Positions 1 through 11,900 of a DNA stretch of 64,000 bases are shown here, one piece after another. The notes under the pieces were generated by a model. The model was not told the origin of the DNA. It did no database searches and saw only the letters and a program-made list of their open reading frames with translations. The DNA comes from Branchiostoma belcheri. Lineage: Eukaryota; Chordata; Leptocardii; Amphioxiformes; Branchiostomatidae. How positions within the stretch are numbered: the stretch's first letter is position 1; every line of letters starts with the position of its first letter. The translations under genes and the position numbers were made by a program. Where the stretch lies: NCBI RefSeq assembly GCF_001625305.1, contig NW_017803046.1, forward strand, positions 3,462,556 through 3,526,555, given 5' to 3'.

Positions 1-1260
1 TACACAGCAGTATTCTGGGAGGGGGCAAAAATGCATGAAGCCAAGGCCAATGACTACAAGTTTTAGTCAACATGGCCTCCTGCCAAGAAATGCGCATGCC
101 AAGTAAAATACTTTCCTTACGTTCTCTGCGTTCCATGGTGAACGTGCCGCGGCATTTCAAAAGCCACGTGGTTCCATATGTAACTAGAGCAATCACAGTT
201 CTAATATCAACACTAGTAGTGATAGACTGCACGTAATCACTACAACAATACCTGCATTCATGTTGCAAATTTACATGTTACACTTGGTAAATGAAAGTTC
301 CAGGTACATGTAATAACAACCTCTGTAAAAATGAGGCTGTAAAAAAAATTGCCTCTGAATGCACCTGAATCCCCCGTTCGGGTTGGACGGGTACAAATTG
401 GAATGGCCAAATGTAACATGAAGAACCAGTTTGAGGCAAAATTATTTGTGACATCATGTCAGTGACATTTCGTCCAACTGTAGTTATGCATGCCAAGTTC
501 ACAACGTTAACATAAACATCCCCATGATTTTGCTACAAAGCCTTATAATTACTGGTACTTGTGAATTCAATCAACCGCAGGCATCAGTGGAGAATTACTT
601 AGCAGATATTACCAAGTTTTACAAGGTTTCCATTGTAGGTCATTGTACTATCATAACCTCGCATCAACCTTTAATTTCAAGCTAAATGCTTACAATTTTC
701 TGCTCTATAGCACACTGACAATGGCTGTTGTCTGGAAAATTAACACTTTCAAGGATCTGTCAGACATTGTCATTTTGACATATTGCACGTACTGCATAAG
801 TCACGTGCACACGTGGCAGTGCACGTACACCCTATCTACAGGGGTGCCCTTATGAAATTCGTACAAATTTTTAAGGCAGTGTGAGAAGGTAGTACATGTT
901 TCTTAGTGTTTTTGCTAATGATATGTTGACTTACACACCATTCCTGTTTAACAACAAAATGACTAATCCCCCTGGTGTTGCGATCTTGGATATCCCACTC
1001 ACGTGACGTCTTGTCACGTGACACTGGTTTGCATACAAGTACATTTTTCGTGCGGTTCTCACCTACATACTATTATTTTTTCATACAATTCATACAGATG
1101 CATGAATAGGTAGCCTCACCCACCTCATGTCTCTGTCTCTTTAACACATCCAATTCTACCAATACCGAGACCCTGATTCATGTCAGAGAGGTTGTAACAA
1201 TTCTAAAAATAAGTTTTTAGATTCAATTTTCTTTTCAATTTGCTTCAAAATATTGAGTGA
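1..1260. other. intron-like or intergenic, nothing supported
   Basis: AT-rich, with short open frames only. A minus-strand TGTAG|GTGAGA donor near 1065 has no matching coding exon. Confidence 0.5.
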
Positions 1261-1266
1261 CTTTAG

Positions 1267-1456
1267 TTAGAGCCCAGTCACGTGAACCACATAAATATCT
1301 TCAACTGCCAATTCACACTCTTCACAAATGTTTAATTGGCCAGAAAATGGGTCTTTAACAAAAAAAAAAACAGAATCATGTGGCGCAAAAATGTAGTAGA
1401 TTTTGACTCTATACTGCTCACGAGGAACTTTAGCATCTAAATCCTGAGGAGCATCG
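1267..1456 (-). other. possible terminal exon, weak cadherin-like resemblance
   Basis: A minus-strand acceptor with a T10 tract (AAACCAG) is followed by about 60 open codons to TAA. A central FVKDPFSGQLNICEE and a final DIYVVHVTGL recall the F..D..SG.I....LD.E...Y.L.V pattern of cadherin repeats, but calcium-binding motifs are missing and an 11-T run lies inside. The start phase (2) does not follow the phase-1 cassettes. It may be a relic of another gene or chance. Confidence 0.15.
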
Positions 1457-2641
1457 CTGGTTTAAAAAAAAAAGACATCTCCTCACTGCACACTACACCC
1501 ATTTTCTTTGAGAGTCTGAGACAGCAGTCAATGCCTTGGGTCAAGATTTGTACAAAAAACTTGCCAAACCAGATCTACTGATGACCCCTGCACCCTTCTG
1601 TGCTCAGTGCAGCATGAACACAGGCACATGTTGTAAAGAATACAGGGTGGGACCAGGTAAAGATATCTATTCAATGTCATATACGGTTGTCCCATTTATG
1701 GAAGAGACGAACTATGGGAGGCACAGAACTTCTTCCCTTTTAGTCCAGTTCTCATGAGAAGATACACATTTTATCTTTAATTTCACATTAAGAAAGTGCC
1801 ATCATACTGACCTTGAAGTCCTGATCTTTATAATGAATGCCTCCACAGAAAATTGGTAGCCAAATCTAATCTTATCTTTATGCCACAATACAACTTGGTA
1901 CTTATACCATACCTCTACAAACACCTGTTAGATTTTACCGCATTCTTCTTAATAATATCCTTTGGCTTCTGAAGTCCCCAACAAACCGATACAAAGTTGG
2001 TGTGATACAGAACATACCCTATGTACAATATAACGTTAAAAACTGAATTTCAGCTACTGACAGATAGATATACAACTTCCCACCCACCCTCACCCATCCC
2101 TTCCTCTGGGTTCATCTGTAGTTCACAGCGTTAACACTGGTACGTTGTGCCGAAGGGCAAAAGAAAGGCAGTTATACATGCTATAACAATTCCTGCCTCT
2201 CATTAATTTCAAAAGGTTAGAGCACAATTTTGCTGGGAAAAGATCAAGGTCGGGACAGTTCTTATGATAAAAATATGATTCGCAAAAATGTGTGAATATT
2301 TCCTTGTGAAAAGTTCAACCTGGTGGTATTTTGATAAATACTCATGTTGTTTAGAACAATTTATCCGTTTGACTGTATCATCCAGTACAGGATGGTACAG
2401 TCAAAGCCCTAGAGAAAAAAAGAACATCAGGCTATACTGAATTTGCTATATTCAACAGGTGGTTACAGAGCTGACATCCCCTTTCCCGAATAACCAACAA
2501 CATGTTATTGTATCAAAAACAGCAACACCAGTGCAAACAGGATTTCTCTCCTATATCCTGTTGAGATGTTTTGACAGAATGCCTACAGTACTAGATAGAG
2601 GAAATAAAAAATGGTCCTGATGGACAACTGGAGGGACTTAC

Positions 2642-2689
2642 TGTCAGGCGTCACTGGAAGGTTCCATGAGTTCCCGTCCATGACAGGGA
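2642..2689 (-). CDS. 48-nt cassette exon carrying LPVTP, phase 1-1
   Basis: The minus-strand acceptor is excellent (TTTTGTTTTGTCCTTTTCTA then CAG, AG at 2691-2690), and the donor is CTGACA|GTAAGT (GT at 2641-2640). They enclose exactly 16 codons, open in phase 1: PVMDGNSWNLPVTPD between split codons. LPVTPD matches LPVTPR and LPLTPH in the 43.4 kb exon, and the Ser/Asp-rich setting is the same. It is the downstream-most supported exon; the transcript must continue left of the window. Splice-site quality, length, phase and motif together make this one of the more reliable calls. Confidence 0.6.
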
Positions 2690-3706
2690 CTGTAGAAAAG
2701 GACAAAACAAAAAACGATTTAAAACTTATTTCACACAGTCTTGTTCTTTGCACTTCACAAACAACTCTTTGCACTCTCCTGTATGGCCCAGGTTCTACAT
2801 TTATAATAGAGTTTACTAACATGATACCTTTCTCTATAGCCCATTGAGATGGGCTGTTGCACCCGGCTTGCATTATTTTACTAACTTGGCAAAATTGAAA
2901 GACTCCACATGTCCCTGTTGTTAACTTGTTACACAGTTAGTTACCTCTTTCTAAAGAGGACTTCTGCATCTTGAACTTGTCTTGTTGCTTGTGTCAATTT
3001 TCAGTTTGGTTTTCCCTACAAAAGAAGTGACAGATCAAAGAAATAGCACAGAAGTAAGAAGGCTGTTCGTGTCATCACTTGATTTCATTTCTTTTTTCTT
3101 CTGAATGATGAAAACTTTCAGTCAAGTTTGACTGTTCTAGGACGTATTTACTCTAGTGCCCATATTGAGGCATTCTGTACAGCTTTGCTTGTGTTTTGCT
3201 CTGTTTTGTATGTAATTGTTGATTCTTATTTACCACATGATTGTACAAATCAGTTTTATTCAGCTTGTTCATACGGCAAGGCTGATTTTCTGAATAAAAC
3301 TGTAAGTTTGGCGTTACTGTGAGTATTGGTGGTGAGGCTGATTTTCTAATTTTCACCCATCAAATGCCTGTTGTTTTCTTATAAAAAGCTGTTACCAACA
3401 AGTAACACAGATCAACGTTTTTCAATATTCAACAAAGTAACAAGAAAAACCTTGTCCTTAGGCCACTCTTGATGTTTAACAATCAGTTCATAAGAAACCT
3501 ACATATTAAATAAAATTGAGGATTCTGAGAAATGCTCTTAGAAAAATAAGTTAAATACCACTACTGCTAGTAATAGAAAGAGATGTAATTTTTCATTAAA
3601 TTTTTCAGTCTGGGCATGCTGTTGATGCCTGACTTCAAGCCATTACTAGCATACTTGAAAAAGCAGGACTACTTTTCCTGCATACCTACATGTATCTCTA
3701 AATTCT

Positions 3707-3819
3707 AATGAACACTGGACTAAGTAAGCCTTCTTCGCAGACTTGTAGGGCGGCGGCGTTATTTTTTTTTTGGTGAGCAACGCGAGTTATTCTCATATAT
3801 AAATGAACACTGGACTAAG
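3707..3819. mobile_element. 77-bp insertion flanked by an 18-bp target-site duplication
   Basis: AATGAACACTGGACTAAG occurs exactly at 3707-3724 and 3802-3819. Between them is a 77-bp segment unlike the flanks: GC-rich CAGACTTGTAGGGCGGCGGC, then a run of ten T, then GGTGAGCAACGCGAGTTATT. An 18-bp duplication fits target-primed reverse transcription. The T run would be an internal A-run on the other strand. The source RNA is not identified. Confidence 0.65.
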
Positions 3820-4023
3820 CACGAATTCAGCTAAGTGACACAAACCATCCTCAGCATAACCACATATGGAGGTGTAGATGGACAAAGAGAACACAATATT
3901 TTACAACAGGACATTCAAGGATATAGGATGCAACCATAGTTTTGCATGTTGTGTGAACCATATCTTACAATGCTCAGGAGATGCATTCAGCTGCTACTAT
4001 GACTGGGACAGTCATTTTGTGAA

Positions 4024-4183
4024 GTGAGTGAGTGAGTGAGTGAGTGAGTGAGTGAGTGAGTGAGTGAGTGAGTGAGTGAGTGAGTGAGTGAGTGAGTGAG
4101 TGAGTGAGTGAGTGAGTGAGTGAGTGAGTGAGTGAGTGAGTGAGTGAGTGAGTGAGTGAGTGAGTGAGTGAGTGAGTGAGTGA
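4024..4183. repeat. perfect (GTGA)40 microsatellite
   Basis: 160 bases of uninterrupted GTGA repeat with no substitution, so recent expansion or active slippage is likely. On the plus strand it is a dense array of GTGAGT (5' splice-site-like); on the minus strand it is CTCA, pyrimidine-biased. It lies between the 5.8 and 2.7 kb exons. Confidence 0.95.
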
Positions 4184-5763
4184 AACCTTTCGCAGCTTAA
4201 CCAGGCATTGGGTTGATTTGGTATCTATTCATTTCTAGTTTCACTATCATGAAAAAATTTTACAGTTTTCTATCATGTTAACAACTCATACTGCATGCAT
4301 AAGCTATCTACCTATTTCCATGTTATTTGTAGCAACAGTGTATAATAAAACAGCTTTTTATTTCTCTATCATAAGGTATGGATACGTGAGAACAGAGTAA
4401 ATGTTCTTGTTAACGCCATAATTTTTTCCTCTTTCTGCAGATGAACTCTTCTTCCATACTTTTTCCAACCATGAATTATTGGCATATGACACGCGTACTT
4501 TATTTTATTATCCCCATGCACAGGATGTACACACGGAACTCAGGGTTTTCTGCCGGTTTTGTCAACAGTCAAAACATAACATTGTGCACCGCAGCGCTAC
4601 CTGAATTGTAACTTAATGGAGGCCCACTGTGAAAGAAAGGGAGCACTACAAAATGGAGTTGAAATTGGACTTAAAGTAACTTCCCACAAGAGCACAACTT
4701 CATTTTCTGTATTTGTTCCCATTGTTTTCTGTCATGACTGTTTTACGCAAGTTTTTCCCAGTTAATTTCCTGATTCCCAGTACAAGACACGTGACTGTAA
4801 TTCTTAAGTTAGCCTACCCACAGGGTCATGGTGCCCTTAAGTAATGTTACAGGGGGCCGCCCTGTGTTGTTACGTGCTGATCAAAAGCTACGTGATAAGC
4901 ATGGGTAAGGTACATACACCGCATGTGCGGTCTTGACTCCGTGCGCAGATTTGCGCATGTCAGTGTGTGACTGTGAGGGAACGTACACAGAGGCGCATGC
5001 CTGCGGCCAGGTATTAAAGTACGTAGACATGACTTCGACCGATATATTAAATATTCCAACATTCAAGACAGCAACTACCCTTGTTTTTTCTATTAAAAGT
5101 GTAAGATCCTGTTTTTCACCACAAACAGGAACACTAACTTGTTTTCACCAAAACAGTGCAAGGAGTTATGGTATATTAAAACTATCAAGTGAAAAAGTAA
5201 CACTCCTAGGACATTTCAACTATGGATGACATACAAGCCTTCTAGCTTGTAAAAAATAGGTTGATAATTTATGTATACAAAGTAGCAATAAATAATCCTG
5301 TACGGTATGATGTATTATCTTGAAGTTAGTGATTAATTGTGCAAAGACAAGTTTGCAAACATGCTGACAAAAAGACAACTCGTGGCACGACAAATAATAT
5401 CCTGCTACTACACACACCATGCACTTCAAGTTTAACCTGCTTTAAATACCTCTTCCTTTACAAATACATGTACATGCACAGTATATCTCAGCTGAAACAT
5501 GTGATAAGTGTGATATGCTTTATCCCTAAAACACAAAATACAACAGTAACTGGTATTGTTGATAGCCGACATGTTGAAAAGGCCTTTCTATTTTTGAATT
5601 AGTCTACGAAGAAATTAAATAATGCAGACATAATTTACCTTCAAAATGCATCACAATAACTAAGATTGTGGTACTTAAGCCTGCACGAGAGAAACCTGAA
5701 CTACAGCTTATGCGTACACAAATTCTACCGGGCCTGAAAAAAACAACTTATCTAAATACATAC

Positions 5764-5854
5764 CTCCAAACTTGAAGAGCCCAAAGTTTGGAAAGTCATA
5801 TGCAGAAAAGGAGTCAACAATCACGGGGAGGGTTGAGGTGTCTAGGTCTGCCAT
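5764..5854 (-). CDS. candidate first coding exon, phase-1 donor
   Basis: A minus-strand ATG in an excellent context (CAACATGG) opens MADLDTSTLPVIVDSF and the frame continues through a Phe-rich end, NFGLFKFG, to the donor GGAG|GTATGT (GT at 5763-5762), 30 codons and one base, phase 1. An internal reading with an acceptor at ATGGCAG (exon from 5847, 84 nt, phase 1-1) is possible but has almost no pyrimidine tract, so I prefer the start exon. The upstream 5.87-6.1 kb is GC-richer and contains CTCGCATGC. STLPV recalls the LPVTP motif of the 43.4 and 2.7 kb exons. No known domain. Confidence 0.55.
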
Positions 5855-5999
5855 GTTGTGGTATTCTACATAACAGACTAGGCAAGAAAACTAGGTTGGT
5901 CTACCACCCTGCTTCGGTTGGTCTCACAGAATGTACCATGTACTGTGCCCACCTCGCATGCTTTTGTATCAAATAGCTGCGTGGTTGGTCACCTGTGGG

Positions 6000-8900
6000 T
6001 TGGGCCCCTGGCATGACAGTGAGGTTGGTGCACACTCGCACTTGGGCCGAAGCAACTCCATTCCCTGTGTGCGGTTTGTTTGTTTGACAATAGCGCGACT
6101 TCTCACTTCACTACCTTCGGTGTCAGGTCAATTACACGGCTCTTTTGTTAAACAAATGAAGTTGCCCTAATACTTTTGTTTACACACGACACAAAATTTA
6201 AACAAAAACAAGATAAATATATTACCCTAAACTACAATCAGGAAGAAACCGATTCAAAGAAGTGTAATTTGTGTTCTTGGAAAGGAAGAAACTTAATTCA
6301 AATTCTTGTTTTCAATGGAAAAACTTGTTTCCTATGGAAGAAGCAGACATATGGTTTGGCAGTCGCCCTGCATACCTGCACAGAAGCTGGGAGCTCTGCA
6401 TGAATGAGTGTGGTGAAGAAAGGGAACAAGACGACAAGGTCACTGCCACATCACCATTTCAATGCCATTGTGTGTTTTCAGACCAAAGGTGTTTCAACAG
6501 GTCCTGGCCTTAATCAACATAAAATCAAATTTTGATGACATGCCTTTGTTCTTATGGACTTTTAACTCCATATGGATTATCCTGTTGTGTTTTTTTTTTA
6601 GACAAAGCCATGATTATTCATTGACAAACAAATTGGGTGTGACGTGTGGGAATACGAAACAAAAACATGTAAAATTCTGTATTGTTCAATATTTGACTGC
6701 TACCTTAGCAAGACAACTATGTAACCTCTGTATTGCGACATATACTATGCTATGCGTATCAACAAATCTACAACCACATAGCCACTGACCACTGGGTCTA
6801 AGTTCAAATGAGACTATGATCTGGGTCTAAGTTCAAATGAGGCTACCATAAAGTAAAACATTTCATTCATGAAACTGGTCAGGTAACACAAACATCCTCT
6901 TTCTTCCGAGTAAACCTTGCTTCAAGTTGCTTTACTCTGGCTTCAAGTTGAGCTGCCAAGTAAGGTGTTTTTTTCCACTTGCGCATAATTCCCAGGAGAC
7001 ACGTGAATGGGGCTCTGACAGGTGAAGTGTACCCTTTGTATTTGAGCAGCACACATGACCTGGCCTTGACACTGGGGCAGGTTGTGCCACCTTTGTTCCA
7101 GCCCAACACTAACGGAAACATGGAATATAATCTCCTGTGTGACCTACGTCAAGGATGAATTAAGCGCCCGTGGCACCTCCCACAAAGCCTGTAAAGAATG
7201 TCCTTTCACATGATGAGGATATCTTTTCCTTCCTGGGCAAAGTCCTGATGACATTTCACCCTGTGGTCTTCAATGATGACAGAAACATAAATATTTATTT
7301 AGACCAGGTATCTTATGTAGGGAACCCATGCTTTCATAAGGATATATTGTATAAAAGATTGTGCTGATTTCAATGCCTATACAATGTTTTCATCTTTTTC
7401 CTGTGATAAATTTCATGGCAGGAACAACAAGTTTTAAGTTATAATATACTTGCGTTTAAGTCTATTAGGCTACAGTACCAGTATTTGTACCCATACGTAA
7501 ATGATTTTTGTGGTACAATACCAGTACTTGTGTATCATAGGCTGCCTTGTATGTTATGTACAATAGATGTAGGCATGCCCGCGTTATCGTACAAGAACAT
7601 CACAGTCCTGTTGACCATTATTTTATACGACCCTGCCCTTGAGATTGTTATTTAAGCCTGTGACTAAGCCAGCTGGCCGTATTTACCAGGTACACACACA
7701 CCCTAACCTTGACACTCCCAAAATAAACATTCCTGAGTGAACATGAACGCTGAGTGAAGACACAGGTATCAAATCACCTGTAACCATGCTGGGAGGACAA
7801 AGGAAGATCCCATCTAAGAATAGACAAATTTCAACCTCAAAGTAAGTTAACATCCAGCCTTATAGAGGCAAAAAATATTGTGACCCACAATAAAACACCA
7901 TTTTGCAATTGATATTTCTGTCTCTCTTATGAATGGTTCATGTTATTGTTATTATTCCCAGTTCTTCTGTAAGTAACTCTTACTATCTAGCTTATATAAT
8001 CGTGGACCAATACAAGGTGTTTATCAAAGCACAATTTTTAGAACCGTTGTATGAATGAAGTTCACACGAGGAGACGTACCATTGTTCCTTACCTCAGCAT
8101 CCATGATTGCCCCCAGAATAGATGCTACATAAACATGCCGTACCGCCAACCCTCGATTCTTACCATGCTCTTGGCAATGAAAGTGATTCACCTTGACCCG
8201 AAACAACAGCGCATCAATAAACATTAGATCAGAGTCAAGGGTCAACCACAGTCAATAACGGACTGAAATATCGGCCGGTACTCATTTTGATTTCTCCTCT
8301 TCATCCACAATTTATCCCAATCCATCATTACCACAAGCACATCCCCAGACAATTTCAGTAAGAGAATACCATGTCATATTTTTCATAGTATGCATATATG
8401 TATAATTTTCCCCTTGGTTTTTATTTTAGCGTATTCAAATAACAGTTATTTTAGGGGGCATCAGCTTGTGCTAGTGGGGTATACCAGGGGTGGATAGTAA
8501 CATGTGCATGTACATGTAAACAAAGCAACCAGGATATGATTCCGGCGATGGGTCATTAACCTAGGAAAAACATTTACATGTACATCAACATGATTCTGCC
8601 AAGGTTGGTGAACCATAAAGAATCTGAATGGCTTCTTGGCATTATCTATCCCTATTGCATTTAAATGAACTTAAAAGATAACTGAACATATAGCACAAGC
8701 CAAATTTTCATACCACTAACTGCAAGCAATGCACACAGCTATGAAAAGCAAGTCCTATTTTATAATGGTTTTATTTTAATAAGATGGCTAATGTGCACAG
8801 ACCTATCAGTACTACTTGGCGAAATGCATTTGAATCTGTATGATTTCATTGCCACCTGCTTTGCTTCCACATGTACTCTTTTGCTGCTCTGTGTCACAAT

Positions 8901-11900
8901 CAGATACAAGATCAGTTTACTGACCCTTAAAAAAATCTGATCAATAACTGTTCTTTCCCTACATGAACCACACATCAAGTACTGATACCACAAGTGCTTC
9001 AAAAATATAATGTTGATGGCTCAGGTACATTAAATATTAACCTTGAGAATGCAATTAACTTCTGCTCCTTGTTAAGTATCACTCTCATGGGCCAAATAAA
9101 CTCAGTTATAATCATCACATTCCTTTGAGTGAAATTTGACGTAATTCCCAAGAAAAAATATTGTTCTCTTGGTGCAGGAATGATTTGCACAATGCACAGA
9201 TCCTGAATTATTATGTCATGAAAAAGAAAAAAATTAAATTGTTACATGTTCAAGACTGAAAAAGGGGAATAAAGACCTTTCTACTATGAAAGATTTACAA
9301 GCCTTGTCAAAACATTAGCTACTGTGTTAGAAAGAACATGCAGTACCATTACAAACCACTAAATGGTGCTCATGAGCCATAAAGGCATCCATTCTGAAAT
9401 CTCCATTTATGTGAGCAAATCATCCCCTCAACAAAAGCGGTACGGATAAACCTCCTCCCAAAAGGCCACCTACTACAGAGGAGGTTAAAGGCTCAGCCCA
9501 TTTTTATTTTACAACTGCAAATTGAGTTTAGTAGAGCCTCCCCACTGTTAGAGGCCGCTTTGGAGTGTTACGCCGAAGGGCAGTTACACCGGCAGTATAC
9601 ACAGAACATGGCTTTTAATGGACCTTGTCATTACAGTTTTTACGAACTCCCCTAGCCGCTGATAAAAACTTTAAGGTTTGTCTCCCCTTCGGGTCATCCT
9701 ATGTGTAGTTCCAGTCTAAGCCGTGTCTCATAGTCATACATGTGTACATCTGCAGTTTGCATGATGTTACATAGGTGGCGCCTGAGTACACACATGCTAG
9801 TAAATTTACAAGGCTTTGCAAATGAAGATTTTCTGGGATCACCGTGCTATGTATGAGTAGGGGCAAGCAAGCAACTAGGCAGCAAAACAATAGAAGACAC
9901 CAGCCTGACATGTAAGCTGACAACAATGCTGTGTCCTTTGTTAACCTTTGATAGAAAAGATTTGTTTTGAAATGAGTCCTGAGAAAAATTTGGGGCATAC
10001 GTAGCAGAGTCTAAATGATGAACAAAGTCTACACTGACAAATTGACACCTACCAGCTTGTACTTTAGTAGTAGCAGGTTGAGGTATAACAATGTCCAAAT
10101 GGTTTTTAAATGTCCAACGCCCCCCCACCCCTATTCTACACTTCGCCTGTGCTGGAACAGTTCCAAAGTTCTGCCAGCAGATACTGGCTGGCTGGCTGCC
10201 AACTAGACGCCAAAAATGACAACTACAAACAATGAGGACTATAACTGAACATAAACTGAACATCTGTGCTACTTTATTGCTCCAAGCGAAATTGGATCAA
10301 TGATAGGTCCTATTCTGGGCAACAGTATAGATCAAACTATAGGATGAAGTTAGTGTAGTGTAGACTATAGTACGCAACACTCCAAAGTGTATACCTTCCC
10401 TTGTATTGGAATCGTCCGGTCCCGTGACTGCGGGCGCCACACTTTAAAAGACATGTGTGCCAGTAGTACAGTACAACAGTTCATGTACTGATGCTGCGCT
10501 TATATAATTAATGGGAGCTGAGAGAACTGATGGCAGACTTGGATTGCAGCCAACGTGCAGCAGAGTTCAAGGTTACATTCACTGGCATTCAGCACCGACC
10601 GACCTTCCAACTCAACAGTTACTGTTAAACAATCTAGACAAACAGTGCCCTATTCTTTCCCAAACAGTGCCCATATACAGCATGCTACAAGCTATTTTAT
10701 CTTGTTGCAATGATGGTCGCTTTCGCCCGTGGAATAGCCCGTGTCTCGTGACCTCTGCGCGCCAAGTTTGAAAGGCACGTGGACCCAAGGCCGGATGATT
10801 TTCAGCTATTAGCTTTCAAGGCCATGTTGGCACAGATCATGGCTTGAGGCTTTTACGTGCTAAAGAGCGATCAGTCATCCTGTCTGCCAAGGACACAGCC
10901 AGTAGGTTAAGTAGGGTAAGAAGTTTCTGGAGGAGTTGGCTATAAAAATGTCACTCCTGATAGCTTCTGGTTTACAGGAAATGGATCTTATCCATCCAAG
11001 TATCTGTTCAAGTATGACCTGTAAATGTTACCGAGGCCAAAACTTGCCCATGAGAAAAATGGAGACTTGGTAAACTTTAGGTAGATCCGTAACAATTCTG
11101 ACCATATCTAGATTTTTCCTCCAGTGTTTTTTTAAACCCATGATCATTGTTAAAGTCATCCTGAGTATAAACACTAGGTAAATATCTAAGTGAGCATACT
11201 GAACTATGGTTACAATTACATGGGACACATTACTGAGCTGGACAAAGCTGAACATGCTTCAGGCTCATTATTTTACCTCAGAATGAGAGGACTCTTATCA
11301 TATAACCAGTTGGCAAAGAGCCAAAGCCTCCAGCAGTCCTTTAGCACTGCTTTGTGTCTCTGTCCTACTTGCAAGTATGTCAACAGGACCCTTGGACTTG
11401 TTGGAAACAGTAAATTCAGTGGGAACAAACATCACAGGGTCCAAAAGTATCATAAAAGAATGCATTTTAATGATTAAACTCGAAATGAAAAATAAATGTT
11501 TTATACTGCAGCTGTACTCCCCAGTTTCAGCAGTGGTATGCCCCTGTCTGTCTATTTAGAATGGCTAGCTTGCCTCTGGAATCTCAAATCTACAATGATC
11601 TTCCATCCCCTTACCAGAGTCAAGTTCTGAGCCTTAGAAATTACTGTTTTAACCATACAGTACCCAATCACGATCAAATAGATCCATATTTTTTTGCACA
11701 CTATTCAATAACCCAAAAAAACAAACACATACTAGTAATAGTCCTTTTCTTGGTATTTGGTTCAAGTATTTGGCCACTCGAAATCTTCTTGTCTCACTTC
11801 CCACAGTAAATGCTTCTCCTGTAATACCAAGGAGGTTAGAGGACCACCTTGGTGAGAGCTATAAATTTTTCTCAGAAAGGTCCAGTTCCGTCAAAACAGG

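Noticed and set aside
1811..1870. Minus-strand CGGIHYKDQDFK before AAG|GTCAGT
   Set aside because: Short, poor acceptor, and phase 0, unlike the other exons.
9150..9256. Strong minus-strand acceptor CCCCTTTTTCAG
   Set aside because: All frames stop within a few codons and no donor follows.
9847..10263. 138-codon minus-strand frame with hydrophobic start
   Set aside because: No splice sites or domain; peptide composition looks random.
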